Source: Fusobacterium sp.
GTDB lineage: Bacteria; Fusobacteriota; Fusobacteriia; Fusobacteriales; Fusobacteriaceae
Direction: 5' to 3'
Length of the DNA: 20,127 nucleotides
Assembly: GCA_020024855.1 (NCBI GenBank)
Contig: JAHHTB010000014.1
Coordinates: 1 to 20,127, forward strand
In this document: positions 8,117-14,718 of the stretch, one piece after another
How the letters are laid out: each line of letters begins with the position of its first letter
Position numbering within the stretch: the first letter of the stretch is position 1
Made by a program: the position numbers and the translations under genes
Notes under the pieces: model-generated
Databases searched by the model: none
The model's input: the letters and a program-made list of their open reading frames with translations, nothing else
What the model was told of the DNA's origin: nothing

Positions 8117-9019
8117 ATGAATATAAATATTTCAAAAAATAATTACAGCAGATTTATAGGAATTCTCCTTACAGCTGTAATGTGTACTGTTTTTTATAAT
8201 CTTTCAATGGTTATGCCTATTGTAGGTTTTGGACTTTTAGTATATAAGATAAAAAATGTTCCAATGACAAGAAAAACAGAGTGGATACTAACAACTCTTA
8301 TTTCAATTATATTTATAGGGGGAATAAACTTATATATTTCTCCTACAACATATAAGTTTGGAGTAGAATTTTTTAGTGTTGAAAGTTTAAAAAATCTTGC
8401 AGGTTATATTCTTATTTTTTTACCAATAGAGATACTATATTATGTATTTAATACTGGAAAAATAAAAATACCTGTCTTTGATAGAATTATAATAACAAGT
8501 ATGATAGCAACTATGATGGCTTTTCTATATATAAAAATATTAGATATAGATGAAAATTTACTAAAAGCTGTTATATCTGAAACAAATAATCTTGATAAAC
8601 AAACTGTAGAAGTAATTTTTAGATTTATGAAAGAAAATGCATATTATCTTGTATATACTTATATAGGATTTATTACATATACTACTTATTATTACTTTGG
8701 GAAGAAAAGTTATTCTAGATGGAGAATTTCATATCAATGGTTATTACTTTATATAATTCCATTCTTTTTAATAAGATTTGGACATATTCAAAATCTATAT
8801 TTGACAAATATAATGCTAATGGTTAAAATATCATTTGTTGTATATGGAACAAAAATAGTATATAATTTTATGAAGTTGAAAATTAAATCAAGTCTAATAT
8901 GTCAGATAATGGCTCTTATATTATGTTTTAATTTTCAGAATATAACGTTTATAATAGCAGGACTTTTAAGTTTTGAGGCTGTAAGAATTACAATAATAAA
9001 AAACAACGGAGGCAAATAA
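8117..9019 (+). CDS. Polytopic membrane protein, probable DUF2232 (YybS-like)
   Basis: The 300-residue protein has about eight hydrophobic segments (roughly residues 14-44, 57-76, 88-110, 120-143, 173-193, 205-222, 226-250 and 258-285), few charged residues, and a short soluble helix between segments 4 and 5. I see no catalytic motif. The DUF2232/YybS assignment rests mainly on position: in many Firmicutes a YybS-like membrane protein precedes gdpP, rplI and dnaB. Here it sits directly before rplI with one base between the genes, and gdpP is absent. AGGAG at 8102-8106 serves the ATG at 8117. Its function is not established even for the better-known relatives. Confidence 0.65.
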   Translation: MNINISKNNYSRFIGILLTAVMCTVFYNLSMVMPIVGFGLLVYKIKNVPMTRKTEWILTTLISIIFIGGINLYISPTTYKFGVEFFSVESLKNLAGYILIFLPIEILYYVFNTGKIKIPVFDRIIITSMIATMMAFLYIKILDIDENLLKAVISETNNLDKQTVEVIFRFMKENAYYLVYTYIGFITYTTYYYFGKKSYSRWRISYQWLLLYIIPFFLIRFGHIQNLYLTNIMLMVKISFVVYGTKIVYNFMKLKIKSSLICQIMALILCFNFQNITFIIAGLLSFEAVRITIIKNNGGK

Positions 9020-9020
9020 C

Positions 9021-9467
9021 ATGGCAAAAATACAAGTAATTTTAACGCAAGATGTAGCAGGACAAGGAAGAAAAGGAGAAATGATAACTGTTTCTGATGG
9101 TTATGCTAAAAACTTTATTCTTAATAAAAATAAAGGAATAATTGCAACACCTGAAGCATTACAAAAAATAGAAAATGATAAGAAAAAAGAAGCTAAAAGA
9201 AATGAAGATGAAAAAAATAAAGCAATAATCTTAAAAAGTCAATTAGAAAAAGAAAAGTTAGTTTTAAGTGTTAAAGTAGGAGATAATGGAAAACTATTTG
9301 GAGCAATAACTAACAAAGAGATTGCTAATGAGATGGAAAAAGCTTTTGGTCTAAAAATAGATAAGAAAAAAATAGAGTGTAGTATAAAATCTCTTGGAGA
9401 GCATAAAGTAACTATAAAATTACACCAAGATGTTAAAGCCGAAATTACTGTAATAACAAAAGAGTAG
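9021..9467 (+). CDS. rplI: 50S ribosomal protein bL9
   Basis: The 148-residue protein matches bL9 throughout. The N-terminal rRNA-binding domain contains the signature GxKGxxxxVxxGYAxNFL region (GRKGEMITVSDGYAKNFIL, residues 16-34), a long Lys/Glu-rich connecting helix spans about 45-75, and the C-terminal domain begins with LSVKVGDNGKLFGAIT. The length is typical. bL9 sits on the 50S subunit near the L1 stalk and supports translational fidelity. GGAGG precedes the ATG in the spacer from the membrane protein gene, and dnaB follows 10 bases after the stop, the usual rplI-dnaB pairing. Confidence 0.98.
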   Translation: MAKIQVILTQDVAGQGRKGEMITVSDGYAKNFILNKNKGIIATPEALQKIENDKKKEAKRNEDEKNKAIILKSQLEKEKLVLSVKVGDNGKLFGAITNKEIANEMEKAFGLKIDKKKIECSIKSLGEHKVTIKLHQDVKAEITVITKE

Positions 9468-9477
9468 GAGATAATAA

Positions 9478-10815
9478 ATGGAAGGTGTAGAAAATCTGAA
9501 AAAAGTTCCTAGTAGTATGGAAGCAGAGAGATCTGTTCTGGGAGGGATTTTTCTTAAGCCTGATTGTTTTGGAGATATTATTGAGATAATATCTCCAAAT
9601 GATTTTTATAAAGTAGGGCATAGATATATATTTGAGGCTATGACTGAATGTTATAACACTGGTGAAAATATAGATCCAATCGTTGTAATGAACAAACTTA
9701 AAAAAATAAATAAGTTTGATGAGATTGGTGGGGAATCTATGTTTTATGATGTAATAAGTGGAGTTGTTACAGCTGCACACATTGATGTTCATGCCAAAAT
9801 TATAAAAGAAAAATCTATTCTTAGAAAACTTGGAGATGTTGGAACAAAAATTGTTGAAATGTCTTATGATGGTTATGAAGATGTTGATGCAATTCTTGAT
9901 AAAGCAGAGGGACTTATATTTAAAATTTCTGAAAATAAAGAATCAAAAGATGTAATAAGCATTAAAGATGCTATGACAGAAGAATTTATGAGACTTGAAG
10001 AGGTATTTCATAATAAAGGTATAGCTACAGGAATTTCATCAGGATTTGTAAATTTTGATGAAAAAACAAGTGGATTTAATCCATCAGATCTTATAATACT
10101 TGCTGCAAGACCTTCAATGGGAAAAACTGCCTTTGCCCTTAATCTTGCTCTTAATGCAGCAATGAGAGGAGAAAAATCAGTTCTTATATTCAGTCTTGAG
10201 ATGTCAAGTTCACAGCTTTTACAAAGACTTTTAGCTGTTCAATCAGGTATAGGACTTCAAAAAATAAGAAATGGTTTCCTTGAAGAAGATGAATGGGGAA
10301 GACTTGGTATTGCTAGTGGACAACTCGCTGAATCTCATATAAACATAGCTGATCTTCCAAATGTTAATGTTCTTGAAATAAGAGCAATGGCAAGAAGACT
10401 TAAAGCGATGAATAAGCTTGATATGATTGTAATTGACTACCTTCAATTAATAAAGGGAACTGGAAAAGGAGATAATAGGCAACAAGAAATATCAGATATT
10501 TCAAGGTCACTAAAAGGAATAGCAAGAGAATTAAATATTCCAATAATTGCTCTTTCACAGCTTTCTAGAGCACCAGAGCAGAGAGCAGATAGAAGACCAA
10601 TGCTTTCTGACTTAAGAGAATCTGGAGCAATAGAACAAGATGCTGATATGGTTGTTTTCCTTTATAGAGATGACTATTATAATGAAGAAAGTGAAGAAAA
10701 AGGAATTACAGAAGTTATTATTGGTAAGCAAAGAAATGGACCAGTAGGAACTATAAAACTTAGATTCTTCCATGAAATTACAAAATTTGCTGATTATACA
10801 ACAAAAGTTGATTAA
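9478..10815 (+). CDS. dnaB: Replicative DNA helicase DnaB
   Basis: DnaB is the hexameric 5'-3' helicase that unwinds DNA ahead of the replisome and recruits primase. The 445-residue protein has the N-terminal helical domain (about 10-110), the linker, and a RecA-like C-terminal domain with Walker A ARPSMGKT (210-217), catalytic Glu241 in SLEMS, Walker B IVIDYLQL (Asp320), and the KQRNGP arginine-finger loop with Arg419. The length matches the family and no intein interrupts the P-loop or Walker B sites, where DnaB inteins are commonly inserted. It is the last gene of the block; I see no convincing terminator in the spacer that follows. AGGAG at 9466-9470, overlapping the end of rplI, serves this start. 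Confidence 0.98.
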   Translation: MEGVENLKKVPSSMEAERSVLGGIFLKPDCFGDIIEIISPNDFYKVGHRYIFEAMTECYNTGENIDPIVVMNKLKKINKFDEIGGESMFYDVISGVVTAAHIDVHAKIIKEKSILRKLGDVGTKIVEMSYDGYEDVDAILDKAEGLIFKISENKESKDVISIKDAMTEEFMRLEEVFHNKGIATGISSGFVNFDEKTSGFNPSDLIILAARPSMGKTAFALNLALNAAMRGEKSVLIFSLEMSSSQLLQRLLAVQSGIGLQKIRNGFLEEDEWGRLGIASGQLAESHINIADLPNVNVLEIRAMARRLKAMNKLDMIVIDYLQLIKGTGKGDNRQQEISDISRSLKGIARELNIPIIALSQLSRAPEQRADRRPMLSDLRESGAIEQDADMVVFLYRDDYYNEESEEKGITEVIIGKQRNGPVGTIKLRFFHEITKFADYTTKVD

Positions 10816-10842
10816 AAAATTGTTTGAATTTATTTTTAATAA

Positions 10843-10948
10843 ACAGAAAATAAGTGAGATTAAGATTATAAAAATTACTATAGTTTATAAGGGGAACTTA
10901 ACTTAAAAAAATATAATAAAAATTTTTATCACTTATATAAATTTCTGT
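10843..10948 (+). other. Nested inverted repeats in the dnaB-U32 spacer, possible structured leader RNA
   Basis: The 179-base spacer 10816-10994 contains nested complementary segments. ACAGAAA (10843-10849) pairs with TTTCTGT (10942-10948), and ATAAGTGA (10850-10857) with TCACTTAT (10929-10936) across a 5-base bulge. Inside these, TTAAG (10860-10864) pairs with CTTAA (10897-10901) and TTATAAA (10866-10872) with TTTATAA (10884-10890). The segment GGGG (10891-10894) stays in an internal loop. There is no T-tract after the outer stem, so it is not a standard terminator. It ends about 46 bases before the U32 start. At this AT content chance pairing is a real possibility, and it matches no riboswitch that I recognise. 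Confidence 0.3.
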
Positions 10949-10994
10949 ATGTTTTAATAATATTTAGTTATTTATTTTAGAGAGGAAGAAATTA

Positions 10995-12245
10995 ATGAAA
11001 AAAGTAGAATTATTAGCACCAGCAGGAAATATAGAAAAGATGGAAATGGCTTTTCATTATGGAGCTGATGCAGTTTTCTTAGGTGGGAAAATGTTCAACC
11101 TAAGAGCAGGAAGTAACAACTTTTCAGATGAAGAATTAACAAAAACAGTTGAATATGCTCATTCACTTGGGAAAAAAGTGTATGTTACATTAAATGTAAT
11201 ACCACACAACGAAGAACTTGATGATCTTCCTGAGTATGTAAAATTCTTAGAAAGTATAAAAGTTGATGGTGTTATTGTAGCAGACCTTGGAGTATTTCAA
11301 ATTGTAAAAGAGCATACAAATCTTTCTATCAGTGTAAGTACACAGGCAAGTAACACAAACTGGCGTTCAGTAAAAATGTGGAAAGATATGGGAGCTAGAA
11401 GAGTTGTTCTTGCAAGAGAAATTTCTCTTGAAGATATAAAAATAATAAGAGAAAAAGTTCCTGATATTGAACTTGAAGTATTTGTACACGGAGCAATGTG
11501 TATGTCAATTTCTGGAAGATGTCTTTTAAGTAACTATATGACAGGAAGAGATGCAAATAGAGGAGATTGTGCTCAATCTTGTAGATGGAGATATTCTCTT
11601 ATGGAAGAAAAAAGACCTGGGGAATATATGCCAGTATTTGAAGATGAACATGGGACATTTATATTCAGTTCGAAAGATCTTTGTACAATAAAAATGATAG
11701 ATCAAATTCTTGATTTAGGTGTAGATTCACTTAAAATAGAGGGAAGAATGAAAGGGATCTATTATGTAGCAAACAGTGTAAAAACTTATAGAGAAGCTAT
11801 TGATAAATATTATGAAGGAAATTTTGAATTTGAAGAAAAATGGCTTAGAGAGTTAGAATCAACTTCTCATAGATTATATACAGAAGGATTCTATCATGGA
11901 AGACCAGGAGCAGAGGCTCAAAACTATAATGATAGAAATTCATATAGCCAAACTCATCAACTTGTAGCAAAGGTTATTGAGAAAATTTCTGATGATGAAT
12001 ATATTCTTGCTATAAGAAATAGAATTTCAACAGGTGAAGAGTTAGAAGTTGTAACTCCTAAATATGATCCAAGAAAAATAGTTCTTCCAAAAATGATGTT
12101 AATAGGAAGAAATGGACATGAAGAAGAAGTTGAAGTAGCTAATCCAAATTCAACAGTAAGAGTTGTTATTCCTAAGGCAAATATGGAAGTTCTTGATATG
12201 ATAAGAATGGTTAAAGCAGAAAATCCTGGAGCAGAACAAAAATAG
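10995..12245 (+). CDS. U32-family protein, probable RNA hydroxylase (TrhP/YrrO-like)
   Basis: The 416-residue protein belongs to the family historically called peptidase U32. It begins with ELLAPAGNIEKMEMAFHYGADAVFLGG, and the signature EVFVHGAMCMSISGRC (161-176) leads to NRGDCAQSCRWRY (188-200). Cys169, Cys176, Cys192 and Cys230 occupy the positions that bind an Fe-S cluster in the UbiU relatives. Family members with this length and C-terminal domain include TrhP/YegQ and Bacillus YrrO, which act in prephenate-dependent 5-hydroxyuridine formation at tRNA U34, so hydroxylation is more likely than proteolysis. RlhA (23S rRNA) is an alternative. AGAGAGGAAG precedes the ATG. The preceding spacer may hold a structured leader, and a 46-codon membrane protein gene follows 36 bases after the stop. 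Confidence 0.88.
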   Translation: MKKVELLAPAGNIEKMEMAFHYGADAVFLGGKMFNLRAGSNNFSDEELTKTVEYAHSLGKKVYVTLNVIPHNEELDDLPEYVKFLESIKVDGVIVADLGVFQIVKEHTNLSISVSTQASNTNWRSVKMWKDMGARRVVLAREISLEDIKIIREKVPDIELEVFVHGAMCMSISGRCLLSNYMTGRDANRGDCAQSCRWRYSLMEEKRPGEYMPVFEDEHGTFIFSSKDLCTIKMIDQILDLGVDSLKIEGRMKGIYYVANSVKTYREAIDKYYEGNFEFEEKWLRELESTSHRLYTEGFYHGRPGAEAQNYNDRNSYSQTHQLVAKVIEKISDDEYILAIRNRISTGEELEVVTPKYDPRKIVLPKMMLIGRNGHEEEVEVANPNSTVRVVIPKANMEVLDMIRMVKAENPGAEQK

Positions 12246-12281
12246 TAAATAAATTTTAATTATAGATTAAAAGGAAATCTT

Positions 12282-12422
12282 ATGTATAAAGGAAATTATT
12301 CAAATACTTTTGTTAAATGGGCAGTAGTTCTTTTTCTATTCCCTGTTTATACAGTAGGAGTAATACTTAGAGGATTTGACTATTTAATAAAAAGAATAAA
12401 AGAAAATAAAATGGAGGATTAA
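12282..12422 (+). CDS. 46-residue single-pass membrane protein
   Basis: This short gene has a good ribosome site (AAAGGAAAT, 12270-12278) before its ATG and reads through 46 codons to TAA. The product begins MYKGNYSNTFVKWAVV, has one hydrophobic segment at about residues 11-30 (with a central Pro-Val-Tyr), and a basic/amphipathic tail (RGFDYLIKRIKENKMED), suggesting a small inner-membrane protein with its C-terminus in the cytoplasm. I do not recognise a family. The last codons (from Lys43 through Asp46) form the 5' arm of the terminator hairpin at 12408-12435, so coding and termination signals overlap. It is probably cotranscribed with the U32 gene. Function unknown. Confidence 0.6.
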   Translation: MYKGNYSNTFVKWAVVLFLFPVYTVGVILRGFDYLIKRIKENKMED

Positions 12423-12435
12423 TATCCTCCATTTT
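12408..12435. terminator. Bidirectional terminator between the U32 operon and lacR
   Basis: A perfect 12-bp stem, AAAATGGAGGAT with ATCCTCCATTTT, closes a four-base loop (TAAT). The + strand continues with TTTTTCT, and the - strand copy is followed by a T-rich stretch (ATTTTATTTTCTTTT), so it can end transcripts from both sides. The lacR stop codon is 5 bases beyond it. Its arms are the same as those of the hairpin after lacG. Confidence 0.88.
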
Positions 12436-12439
12436 TCTA

Positions 12440-13186
12440 TTAATAAACTTTTTTAGCAAATTGGTTTAACATATCATTTTTTTCTTTATTTGTTACAACA
12501 CCAGTCATTTTATCTAAAGAATAAAAAACATAAAAATCTTCTACATTTATTTTACTATCATCTATAAGTAAATATTTTTTTTCTGAATTATCTAAAGCAA
12601 TTTTTTGAGTATTTCCTTCCTCAAAAACAGAGGTCATAATATCTTTATTCTTTACTCCATTAGCACTAACAAAAGTCTTATTGAATTTCATCTTTTTTAT
12701 CAAGATATTTACAAATTCACCTAAAAAAGATTTTGTTATCTTTCTCATTTTTCCACCAAGAAGATAAACATTAAATGTTTCTGTTTCTTTTTCAACTAAT
12801 GAGTTAAAGGTAGGTAAACAATTTGTAACAATAGTAAGAGATTTATGATTTATTTTTTTAGCTAATAATTCCACAGTTGTACCAGCTCCTAAAAAAATAA
12901 CATCACCTTCTTCTATTAATTTTACAGCTTTTTCTGCTATTATTTTTTTAGCTTCCATATTAATAAGATATTTGTCTACATGGGATTTTTCTTTATATTT
13001 TAAACTATTTCTACTTTTTGCTCCACCATGAATTCTTATTAAAGCTCCCCTTGATTCAAGTTCATTTAAATCTCTTCGTACTGTCATATCAGATATTTGT
13101 AATTTTTCAACTATATCGACTAATCTAACATAATTTTTTTCATCTACCATTTTTGAAATAATTTCCAGTCTCTCTTCCTTCTTCAT
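12440..13186 (-). CDS. lacR: DeoR-family repressor, probable lactose repressor LacR
   Basis: DeoR-family regulators sense sugar phosphates; LacR of lactococci and streptococci responds to tagatose-6-phosphate and represses the lac operon. The 248-residue protein has the N-terminal HTH (about 20-45, with ISDMTVRRDLNELESRGALIR and the family HGGA turn at 53-56) and a sugar-phosphate-binding DeoRC domain (GDVIFLGAGTTVELLAKKI from 94, TNCLPT at 121-126, YLLGGKMRK at 141-149). The length is typical. The ATG has AAAGGTGAG upstream. It is transcribed divergently from lacA, the classic position for a local regulator, and its own promoter carries one copy of the putative operator motif, suggesting autoregulation. 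The LacR label rests on this context; the sequence alone supports only DeoR family. Confidence 0.88.
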   Translation of the reverse strand: MKKEERLEIISKMVDEKNYVRLVDIVEKLQISDMTVRRDLNELESRGALIRIHGGAKSRNSLKYKEKSHVDKYLINMEAKKIIAEKAVKLIEEGDVIFLGAGTTVELLAKKINHKSLTIVTNCLPTFNSLVEKETETFNVYLLGGKMRKITKSFLGEFVNILIKKMKFNKTFVSANGVKNKDIMTSVFEEGNTQKIALDNSEKKYLLIDDSKINVEDFYVFYSLDKMTGVVTNKEKNDMLNQFAKKVY

Positions 13187-13202
13187 TATGACTCACCTTT
13201 TA

Positions 13203-13248
13203 TTTTGTTATTTATATTTATTGTATCATTTTTATGTTGATTTTTCAA
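13203..13248 (-). promoter_or_regulatory. lacR promoter with downstream operator-like motif
   Basis: Read on the - strand, a -35 TTGAAA (13248-13243) and a -10 TACAAT (13225-13220) are separated by exactly 17 bases. TAACAAAA (13210-13203) lies just downstream of the -10, about where transcription would begin, and matches motifs in front of lacA. Repressor bound there would limit lacR transcription. Confidence 0.72.
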
Positions 13249-13282
13249 ACAAAGAATAAATAAATGAAATAAGGATAGATAA

Positions 13283-13411
13283 AACAAAATAATGATAGAT
13301 TATAACATAAAAAAATGTCTATACATAGCTAAAATGTTTGAAAATAACAAAAAATAGTTGAAAAAAACAACAAAATTTGTTATTATTGAATTGTAGTAGT
13401 GAAAAACAAAA
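13283..13411. promoter_or_regulatory. Cluster of AACAAAA motifs, probable LacR operators
   Basis: AACAAAA occurs at 13283-13289, 13346-13352, 13369-13375 and 13405-13411, with an inverse copy (TTTTGTT) at 13203-13209 outside this span. The copy at 13369 is part of the near-perfect palindrome AACAAAATTTGTT (13369-13381), which covers the spacer and the first base of the -10 of the lac promoter. From the local base composition I would expect less than one copy by chance. DeoR-family operators are often A/C-rich repeats of this kind, but the assignment to LacR is inference. Confidence 0.5.
13358..13386 (+). promoter_or_regulatory. lacABFEG promoter
   Basis: The -35 TTGAAA (13358-13363) and -10 TATTAT (13381-13386) are 17 bases apart, giving a start about 35 bases before the lacA ATG at 13429. 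The palindrome AACAAAATTTGTT occupies the spacer, so a repressor bound there would block polymerase directly. A further TTGAAA at 13338 lacks a matching -10. Confidence 0.75.
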
Positions 13412-13428
13412 CAGGAGAGGAGCTTTTT

Positions 13429-13857
13429 ATGAAAATTGTTTTAGGTGCAGATGCACAGGGTACAAATTTAAAAAACATAATAAAGGAACATTTATTAAAA
13501 AAAAATATTGAAGTACTAGATCTAACAAATGATGATAAATTAGATTTTGTTGATTCAACTCAAAGAGTGGCAAAAGAAGTTTTGCTAAAAAAAGATTCTC
13601 TTGGAATAGTATTTGATGCTTATGGAGAAGGAAGTTTTATAGTTGCTACAAAAATAAAAAATATGATAGCTGCTATTGTATCAGAAGAAAGAACTGCATA
13701 TATGACAAGAGAACATAATAATTCTAGACTTATTTCTATAGGATCAGAAATAGTAGGAATACAACTTGCAAAAAATATTGTTGATGAATTTATAAAAGCA
13801 AATTATTCAGCTGGTAGACATCAAATTAGAATTGATATGTTAAATAAAATGTGTTAG
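13429..13857 (+). CDS. lacA: Galactose-6-phosphate isomerase subunit LacA
   Basis: LacA and LacB form a heteromeric isomerase that converts galactose-6-phosphate to tagatose-6-phosphate. Starting at the ATG at 13429 the protein is 142 residues, the usual LacA length; AGGAGAGGAG lies just upstream, whereas the in-frame GTG at 13399 has no ribosome site. LacA hallmarks are DAYGEGSFIVATKIKNMIAA (63-82), HNNSRLISIGSEIVG (96-110) and the C-terminus GRHQIRIDMLNKMC. The catalytic-Cys loop of the RpiB/LacB fold (CGTGxG) is replaced by DAYGEG, normal for LacA, which shares the active site with LacB. Nine A in a row at 13497-13505 interrupt codons 23-26 and could slip. It is the first gene after the regulated promoter, and lacB starts 14 bases after its stop. 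Confidence 0.95.
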   Translation: MKIVLGADAQGTNLKNIIKEHLLKKNIEVLDLTNDDKLDFVDSTQRVAKEVLLKKDSLGIVFDAYGEGSFIVATKIKNMIAAIVSEERTAYMTREHNNSRLISIGSEIVGIQLAKNIVDEFIKANYSAGRHQIRIDMLNKMC

Positions 13858-13871
13858 TAAAGAGGTGGATT

Positions 13872-14387
13872 ATGAAAATAGCTATAGGATGTGATCACAT
13901 TGTTACCGATGTAAAAAATAGAGTTAAAAATTTTTTGATAGAAAAAGGGCATGAAGTCATTGATTGTGGAACTTATGACTTTGAAAGAACTCATTATCCT
14001 ATTTATGGAAAAAGAGTAGGAGAAGAAGTTGTTTCAAAAAAAGCAGACATTGGTATATGTATATGTGGTACAGGTGTTGGGATAAATAATGCTGCAAATA
14101 AAGTATCTGGAATAAGAGCAGCTCTTGTTACAAATATGAGTCAAGCTATTTATGCTAGAAAAAATTTAAATGCAAATGTTTTAGGTTTTGGTGGAAAAAT
14201 AACTGGAGAGTTATTAATGTTTGATATTATAGAAAAATTTATTGAAACAAAATATGAAAAAACAGAAGAAAATGAAAAACTAATAAAAAAAATAAATAGT
14301 ATTGAAACTTTTAATCCATTACAAAATAGAGAGGATTTCTTTGATGAGGAATTACAAAAATGGAATAATGGAGAATATACTGATTAA
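13872..14387 (+). CDS. lacB: Galactose-6-phosphate isomerase subunit LacB
   Basis: The 171-residue product has the exact usual LacB length when begun at the ATG at 13872 (AGAGGTGG upstream). It shows the RpiB/LacB fold signatures GCDH (6-9), GHEVIDCGTYDFERTHYP (26-43), the catalytic loop CICGTGVGI with Cys65, and the C-terminal FFDEELQKWNNGEY typical of LacB. Together with LacA it isomerises galactose-6-phosphate to tagatose-6-phosphate in the cytoplasm. An upstream in-frame start at 13851 overlaps the end of lacA but has no ribosome site. The next gene is lacF after 17 bases; the lacC and lacD genes that normally follow lacB are missing. Confidence 0.96.
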   Translation: MKIAIGCDHIVTDVKNRVKNFLIEKGHEVIDCGTYDFERTHYPIYGKRVGEEVVSKKADIGICICGTGVGINNAANKVSGIRAALVTNMSQAIYARKNLNANVLGFGGKITGELLMFDIIEKFIETKYEKTEENEKLIKKINSIETFNPLQNREDFFDEELQKWNNGEYTD

Positions 14388-14404
14388 AAGATGGAGGAAT
14401 TTAT

Positions 14405-14716
14405 ATGAATAAAGATGAATTAATGGATGTTGCAATTGAAATTGTTGCTTATGCAGGTGATGCTCGTACAAAATTTCTTGAAGCTATGAATGAAGCAAGT
14501 AAAGGTAATTTTGATTTAGCTGAAAAATTAGTAGAAGAAGGAAATAAATGTATAATTAATGCTCATGGATCTCAAACTGAATTAATATTTAAAGAGGCAA
14601 ATGGTGAAAATGTAGAGCCAAATGTTATTTTTATTCATGCTCAAGACCATTTGATGACAACACTAGTTTTAAAAGATTTAGTAAAACATATGATAGAATT
14701 ATATAGGAGAGGATAA
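14405..14716 (+). CDS. lacF: Lactose-specific PTS enzyme IIA
   Basis: This 103-residue cytoplasmic protein carries the phosphoryl group from HPr to the IIB domain of LacE. The PTS lactose/cellobiose IIA signature is clear: the phosphorylated His78 in IFIHAQDHLMTT, with Asp81 as the expected metal ligand at the trimer axis, and the N-terminal helix with AYAGDARTKFLEAM. The length is typical. The lactose-type rather than chitobiose-type assignment follows from its place between lacB and lacE. GGAGG at 14393-14397 serves the ATG, and the ribosome site of lacE (AGGAGAGG) is inside its last codons, implying translational coupling. Confidence 0.95.
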   Translation: MNKDELMDVAIEIVAYAGDARTKFLEAMNEASKGNFDLAEKLVEEGNKCIINAHGSQTELIFKEANGENVEPNVIFIHAQDHLMTTLVLKDLVKHMIELYRRG

Positions 14717-14718
14717 TT

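Noticed and set aside
9478..10815. Intein in dnaB
   Set aside because: The P-loop and Walker B regions are continuous and the length is normal.
10843..10948. 6S RNA or a known riboswitch in the dnaB-U32 spacer
   Set aside because: It lacks the long hairpin with a central bubble and GC-rich flanks expected of 6S RNA, and no conserved riboswitch core was recognised; kept only as an unnamed structure.
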